The notes beneath the pieces are model-generated. The model saw nothing but the letters and a program-made list of their open reading frames with translations. It was not told where the DNA came from and did not search any database. 64,000 nucleotides of DNA from the NCBI GenBank assembly GCA_920105625.2, contig OV050030.1:425200240-425264239 (forward strand), given 5' to 3'. Position numbers and translations under genes: made by a program. Source of the stretch: Clusia tigrina (lineage: Eukaryota; Arthropoda; Insecta; Diptera; Clusiidae). Positions 58,400 through 64,000 of the stretch are shown here, piece after piece. Positions within the stretch are counted from its first letter, which is position 1; every line of letters starts with the position of its first letter.

Positions 58400-58780
58400 A
58401 GTGTGCTGTGTCACTGTTTCGAAATCTCTACCAATAAGTCTGTCTTCGTTAAGTAGCTGTGGTAAATGATTGGAGTTTTTGCAATATTTTTTGCTGCGGC
58501 ATCGGCATTTTCATTGCCCGTGATCCACAGATGTCCCGGAATACACATCATTATAGTTTGATATGAAGGATATTGGGTATGAGGGATTCATATTGGACGT
58601 TTGAGGGCGACTCAATGGCATTGATGCAATACTTCCTATCAGGCAAATAACTTTGATCTTGTTTTGTTTTAGCAAACTAACTACTTCTGCAGTAAAGGCT
58701 GAGGATGTAGAGTGCCACATTTAATCAGTAGTCTATTTTCTTTATTGTCTGCTTAAGGAGTCGCGTTTGAAGTTTTTCAG
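58400..58780 (-). pseudogene. Non-LTR retrotransposon RNase H fragment
   Basis: The minus strand has SAFTAEVVSLLKQNKIKVIC with a decayed SDS-like stretch. In a second frame it has CIPGHLWITGNENADAAAKN and IAKTPIIYHSYLTKTD, the WIPGH..I.GNE.AD..AK signature. The variant (ITGNENADAAAK) differs from the other RNase H pieces here, indicating another family. Confidence 0.83.
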
Positions 58781-59799
58781 CCATCTGTATATATCAAATT
58801 CCATCTCAGATAAAATTATTTTGATTTTTTGAACCTTGACCGACATGTTTTTCTTCGTCACTGTTTGTTTTTTGAGAATGGCAGAGCTTTAATAGTAAAG
58901 GAGTAATTTTAAACATTCATGGGGGTTGAGCTTCAAGTCTTCATATAAACATGACGAATGTAAATCTTGGCTGGCACTTTCTGGAGGAGTTATTCTTGAA
59001 GTATTGAGAATGGAGAGATGGAAAAGTTGTTTTTGCTGGGAGATTCCCGATTGTTCTGAAGACTCGAGTATGTTGAAAACGGGTTAATGTTTGAAGTTCT
59101 ATAACTGGAAGTTATAGAACTTAAAGTTGCTGTTTCGTATACTGGAATGTGTGCACGGAGTTTAAGTTTGAAACGTTTAAAATTGGAGAACTTATTTGAT
59201 ATTTTTATTGTTTGGTTCTCTTATTTCTATTGTTAGTTGTAACAGTAAATGAATTGGCAATTAAAGAATACGTTGAATGGGTTTAATTGGGAGGAGTTTC
59301 AACTCCATACTTTTGTGTTGTGTCTTGGATGATGCACTTGTTAATTGGTTTGAATTTTAGAATCTCTTTAGAGTTGCAAATAGCTGAATGAGTAATGGTT
59401 GGTTGGTTGGTTGGTTGGTTCAGGTATCGTCGATGAATAATGGTAATCTGAACAGTTGGTGCACATTGTTCGATCTCGTGGTGCGATGGAAGATTCCAAG
59501 GGAGATTTTTACATTGTTTCAGTATACTAAATATTCATTCTGAGAAGAAATAGCAGTCAAATAGTATGTGCGTAGAATGTGTGTAGTAAATCCCCAATTG
59601 TAGACTAAGAACCTCATCAAAGTTTTTTGGAATTTATAAACGGAGATTGTCACGAACTTTTCTGAGCCGTGGTAAGCTCAGCGCGGTCCGGGTTCGTCAA
59701 CAGAATAACAACGTTACGTATCTAAGTTATCTTTATTTTAAATTTGGCTTTACAATTCCTTCTCCTGGATTAAAATAAAGGAGTCAATGCTTGGAAAAA
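58781..59799. other. Intergenic, no recognised gene
   Basis: A 13-bp hairpin with a 3-nt loop at 59094-59122 (AAGTTCTATAACT / AGTTATAGAACTT) and a (GGTT)n run at about 59399-59419. Confidence 0.5.
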
Positions 59800-60085
59800 A
59801 TTCGTTTACTGGGCCACGTCTGAGTTCTGAGAAATGTTTGAAACGAATCCTGGAATACTCGTTTGAGTTCTGAAAGCACTGGAAGCGAGTCCTTGAACAC
59901 ACGTCTGAGTTTTGAAAATATTTGATATGAGTCCTTGAATACACGTCTGAGTCCTGAGTATGTTCGGAAGCGAATCCTGGAATACTCATCTGAGTTCCGA
60001 AGTATTTGAAGTGAGTCCTTGAACACACTTCTGAGTTTTTGAAGTGAGTCCTTGAACACACGTCTGAATTTCTGAGTATGTTCTG
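59800..60085. repeat. About 42-bp tandem array, 6-7 degenerate copies
   Basis: Phrases CGTCTGAGTT(T/C)TGA, TATTTG and GAGTCCTTGAA(C/T)ACA recur in order with indels. Open frames across it on the minus strand (SRTHFK repeats) are artefacts. Confidence 0.88.
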
Positions 60086-60519
60086 AAAATAATCGAGGCT
60101 CTTCTTCCTTATTTCTCCTCCTTTTTTCAGACTTTATATCTTTTTTTGTCGACTACTTTTCTTTTTTGATTTTGAACTAGTAAAGAATTTTTGTGAGAGT
60201 GAAATTTGTCAGTGGACAAATTTCTTCTTCACAAGATTACTCCATATTTCAACCATTCATGACTTCGCTTTCACATATATTTTTGAGAAAAGGGTGCAAA
60301 GGTTGTGCCCTTGATTCTTTAGTATTTGGTATGTGACTTCAATTCGACGAATGCCTGGAAGGCTTTTAATACTTAAGAATTTCACAGCCAATTTGTTTGT
60401 GCTTTATTAGCACTGAGAGCCCAACATCACTCAATTCGGCAATGGACATTATTTCTTTGCTAATAGCTAAAAAAGATTAGTAAATAGAAAAGAAAGATAA
60501 ACTTGATACAAGTTGTTCG

Positions 60520-60990
60520 CCTTTTCACGACTTGAGAATGTTAAGATTAGGAAAATCACACAAGGGATCTTACAAACAGGGAGCGTAGAGACACCAGGCG
60601 ACTAATGGCGGTTTTTACAGATCACTGGCTAGTAGGTACGCTTGCGGAGAAACTGCATAGACCGTTCAATACCTATTGTAGAAGTTGTATCGTCTCCTCG
60701 GACGAGAGGGAAACAATAACTCACTTTCTTTGCAAATGCCCAGCTCTGGCGGCCGCAAGAAATAGAGCCCTGGGAGACTATTTTCTAGCAGGACTATCCG
60801 AGCTTTCGGCTGTAAAACCGAAGGATCTTCTAAAATACCTAAATTCCACAAAGTGCATCTAGATAACAACCCATTTTTTTCCAGCGTTTAACAGCGGTAG
60901 TGGTTTTAAAACGACGCTAGGGCGCTAATTGTGATGCATGCAAAGGTGGCGTGGATCAGCCAATTGAACCAATCAACCAACCAACCAAGA
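60520..60990 (+). pseudogene. Non-LTR retrotransposon zinc-knuckle tail with (CCAA)n end
   Basis: An open frame 60605-60862 reads MAVFTDHWLVGTLAEKLHRP, then YCRSCIVSSDERETITHFLC and KCPALAAARNRALGDYFLAG, ending LLKYLNSTKCI and a stop. All knuckle residues (C-x2-C...H...C-x-CPA) are intact. The 3' UTR ends CCAATCAACCAACCAACCAA near 60970-60988. Confidence 0.92.
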
Positions 60991-62629
60991 ACATCACTAT
61001 TGGGAATAGTAATAGGAGATAGTTCAGGAATTGAATCACAGGATTTGTTAAGATTCTTAAGCTTGGTTTGAGGGGTACAAGAAATTAGAGTGAACCTAGA
61101 TTAGTAGTCCTCGAGGATTCATGGAAAAAATACTTCCCGCCAACACCAACTAAAATTTGGGATTAACACACTCAAAGCAGAAGACCCTTGCATGTGCTAA
61201 CCGACCCTTGCATGTGATAAACCGACAACATGTTTATTTGATAAAGTGAAAGATGAGGCTAAAGTGAAAGCAATGATCACACCAGAGAGAAAACTACAAG
61301 ATAGTACGCAACGGAGGTTAATCGCTGACTGCACCCATTATTTAATGAATTGCCATATACAAGAAAATACTCACGAACAATTTTAAAGCAATCGAAAAAC
61401 AGTTGATTGAATATTCATTGAATTTTATGTAAATTTCAGGTACCCGTCGGCACAAGTTACTGTTAACTTCATCAGTAGGCCACCAAATCCGATTAAATTG
61501 GCTTTCATGCAGTTCCACGGCGGAACTGAATTATGCAAAAATATTTTACAATAAATACAGAAAAGAAAAGTAAATAAAATAAAATATGAATATATTTTAA
61601 TAAGTTTTTAAATTATTTATGATTTAATTGAATCAAATTAAATGAAACAACATTCAATCGGAAAAAGATGCCCGTGCAAGGTGCACCATGGCGGATGAGT
61701 GTGCTGAACAAATATGAAAATCCACACACCAACAAGCAAAAAACACAGCCACAACAACAACAACAAATTCAACATATTGAAAAAAGTCACGTAGCGAGCA
61801 TTAAGTTTGCCTACTACACAAACACACACACACACACATACCCACATTCACATACCCAAGCACACACAGAGGTACACAGAGCCCCATACCCAAGCACACG
61901 TATGCAGAGTCGCGCACACACACGGATACGGACGAGAATAGCGCGCATAGAAAAAATGTGCTTAAGTGAAAATGTTCCCAGCGGGAAAATTGGGTCTTCA
62001 TTCGTTCATTCATTCATTCTTAGCATTCTCTTACTGCGGCAAATTAAGTGCACACATGGCCATCGTAGGAGGGTGCACTTACTGGGGAAAAGTGGGAACT
62101 CAAGAACTGCGGGAATCCCATTTTATTATGCATCGTCATGCAAATAATCAGCAGTCGTACGCTGTGTGGAGAACAAATTTTATTTTCCAGAGCATGTTCT
62201 AGCCATGATTAAACTGGGAATAGTTGCTGACTGGGCGAAATTGTTGTCAGGATCAGAACGTGTTTCAACATAAGACAAGGATAAATTGACTTTTACGCGT
62301 TGGAGCACTCAAAAAACCAGTGAAAGAATAATTTTCGTTTTATTGAAATCAAAGATGGTGCAACATGCTCACTCCTGATACGAGGATACGCCAAGATTCC
62401 TCAACAATTCAAGTTGGATTTTGGGTATTGATCAAGTGCACCAGTCAAAATTTTATAAATGTAACTACACAAAACAAAATTGTGAATCAATTGCCAAAGA
62501 GGCTCACATTCAAGCAGTCAAGATAGTTTCTTTTTACGAAAGCATGTTTTCAGCTGAACATGTTGGCCTTGTACAACCCTGGTGGGGACCAGTTTAAAAA
62601 AACTGAAATTTTTGACGTTATTTAATATT
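60991..62629. other. Intergenic, (CA)n microsatellite
   Basis: A (CA)n tract at about 61819-61838 lies within a wider CA-rich stretch to 61922. No gene recognised. Confidence 0.5.
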
Positions 62630-62818
62630 TGACGCCCGACTTCTCAACAACAATTTATAATTTGATCATCAGAAAATGTTCTACATTACTATGGAATATA
62701 CCTAAACTCCACAAAGTGGATTTAGTGATTTGTGGTATCAAAACGGCGGTAATTGTGATCCATGTGAAGACTGACTTGGGTCAACCACCAAAATCAACCA
62801 ACCAACTATGGAAACAGT
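62630..62818 (+). pseudogene. 3' end scrap of the same non-LTR family as 60520
   Basis: ATACCTAAACTCCACAAAGT, GGCGGTAATTGTGATCCATG and AAATCAACCAACCAAC align with ATACCTAAATTCCACAAAGT, GGCGCTAATTGTGATGCATG and CAATCAACCAACCAAC of the copy at 60520-60990. Only the last codons and 3' UTR are present. Confidence 0.8.
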
Positions 62819-64000
62819 TAAATTGACCTAAGTATCCTTTTATTATCAATATGGCGGACTATTGTGTGGAAGATCTCGATTCGCACTGATACTAGAATTA
62901 CATTTTTTAGTTGAACATAATTTAAATGAAATGAATACATAAAAAATTTTCAGCGCTTTGTCTTTTTTTTAGCTTCTTGTAACATTTTAAATTTAGAAAC
63001 ACGCAGTTAAAGAGACTGAAAAGGAGTACTTCCAAAACACTACACTTAAATGCCAAATATTAACTGGTGGATGATGTCACGAACTTTCCTATTAAAAATT
63101 GGCAGTTAAAAGCCACAATAACTTTTTGCTTTGAATCTTCTTAGCTATTATCTTTTGGATACGAGTATTTAAATCCTGACAAAAAAGAATTTCAGAGGGT
63201 TACAAATTTAGAGCCAAACAGTAATAAAACCGAAATTCGTATAACTGTCCTTCCAACTGCCCATCCAATCTGTGGCCTGTGGACATTTGGATGATACGAA
63301 CCAATGTTAAAACTGGAAGTTTTCTGGTATATCAAAGAATTTCCTTTCCTTTCTTATTTTCACTTTACTCCCAGTTTAGTAAAGCATGAAATTCGATAGC
63401 ACCAGTTACAAGGTTCTTGCTGCAATGTAAGAACATAATTTTCTAAAGTATTTTGGTACCAATTCGCCATGAAACAAAATCCAAGGTCCTCGTTCGTTTC
63501 TGTCGATATATATTTTGGCTAGCAATTCCAGCAATATTTGAAGGTAATGAACTGTCCTTATCAAGGACAATGGGACGTAAATACCCTTCAAGACTATTGT
63601 TGGACATAAATAAGCGAAACCGAACTGAATATATACAAGAGAAAATAAGTTAACAAATACAAGTATTTGATTTTCACCTGATATAAAGTAATGCTTCCGA
63701 ATACGTTCAATATAAACGATAATTTTTGAGCCTTTATTTGAAGCTATTCGTCCGATTTTATTCAAATTCCACACGTAGTAATTAAACGTATTCGATTCGT
63801 ATCTTGTATCGAGCTCGTTTCGAGTTGTGAGAATAACACAGCAAACGAGTGCGTGGTATAGTTCGCAGCACTGTTTCAAAAAAAGCACTGAAATATAAAA
63901 CATGCCATGGGAATTTTGATGGGTAATTTTTAATCTCGCTGGTTTTCAAGCCATTTTTAATTTGGAAGCACTTTCTATCGAGGATAGAAAAACTCGCTCG
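62819..64000. other. Intergenic, one unassigned 165-codon frame
   Basis: The minus-strand frame 63406-63903 (starting MFYISVLFLKQCCELYHALV) is long for this AT-rich DNA and hydrophobic in parts, but no domain or family is recognisable. It could be chance or a decayed element. Confidence 0.35.

Noticed and set aside
59750..60061. Repeat-containing frames (SRTHFK...)
   Set aside because: By-product of the degenerate 42-bp array; alternative frames are equally open.

Overview
The window is eukaryotic: AT-rich, no operons, spliced coding exons with GT-AG introns, and many transposable-element remnants. The one cellular gene I can identify, the splice signals and the element types suggest a higher fly (Brachycera). 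A tephritid fruit fly is plausible, but that is inference and no single feature proves it.

The left 12.7 kb, on the minus strand, holds the first five coding exons (189 codons) of a major-facilitator transporter of the FLVCR/SLC49 family. Exons lie at 12748-12622, 11537-11426, 7715-7613, 7520-7392 and 4449-4354, and every splice junction keeps the frame. The rest of the gene lies beyond the left edge, so 1-4353 is probably intron 5. The introns carry an RTE-like retrotransposon tail, two fragments of other non-LTR elements, a tRNA-derived SINE, a 49-bp hAT micro-element with a perfect 8-bp target duplication, and an 850-bp minisatellite with a 14-bp unit.

From 12.9 kb to the right end (about 51 kb) I find no cellular coding gene. 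The stretch is a mosaic of dead mobile elements and local tandem arrays. (1) At least a dozen 3' fragments of RNase H-bearing non-LTR retrotransposons, usually keeping only the RNase H and/or the C-terminal zinc-knuckle, lie on both strands. (2) A longer, broken CR1-like LINE lies at 48931-51125, with an (ATT)n tail. (3) An RTE-like tail at 19190-20240 is interrupted by a hAT MITE. (4) Two mariner copies with different internal deletions sit at 29182-29957 and 47507-48430, the first inside a non-LTR fragment. (5) A second copy of the 192-bp hAT MITE lies at 23721-23912. (6) Three more SINE copies are present, one with a clear 12-bp target duplication. (7) A Ty3/gypsy pol remnant lies at 35560-36450. 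Tandem arrays with 17-, 20-, 30-, 42-, 58-, 81-, 82- and 99-bp units are scattered between them.

I do not see a new multi-gene system. The most novel-looking items are the tRNA-derived SINE family (Drosophila is known for lacking SINEs), the hAT MITE family with its 49-bp relic, an over-represented octamer TACTCGTA, and several long perfect hairpins. A GC-rich, CAA/GCA-rich block near 32.1-32.8 kb could be a promoter or 5' UTR of a gene whose exons are not recognisable here.
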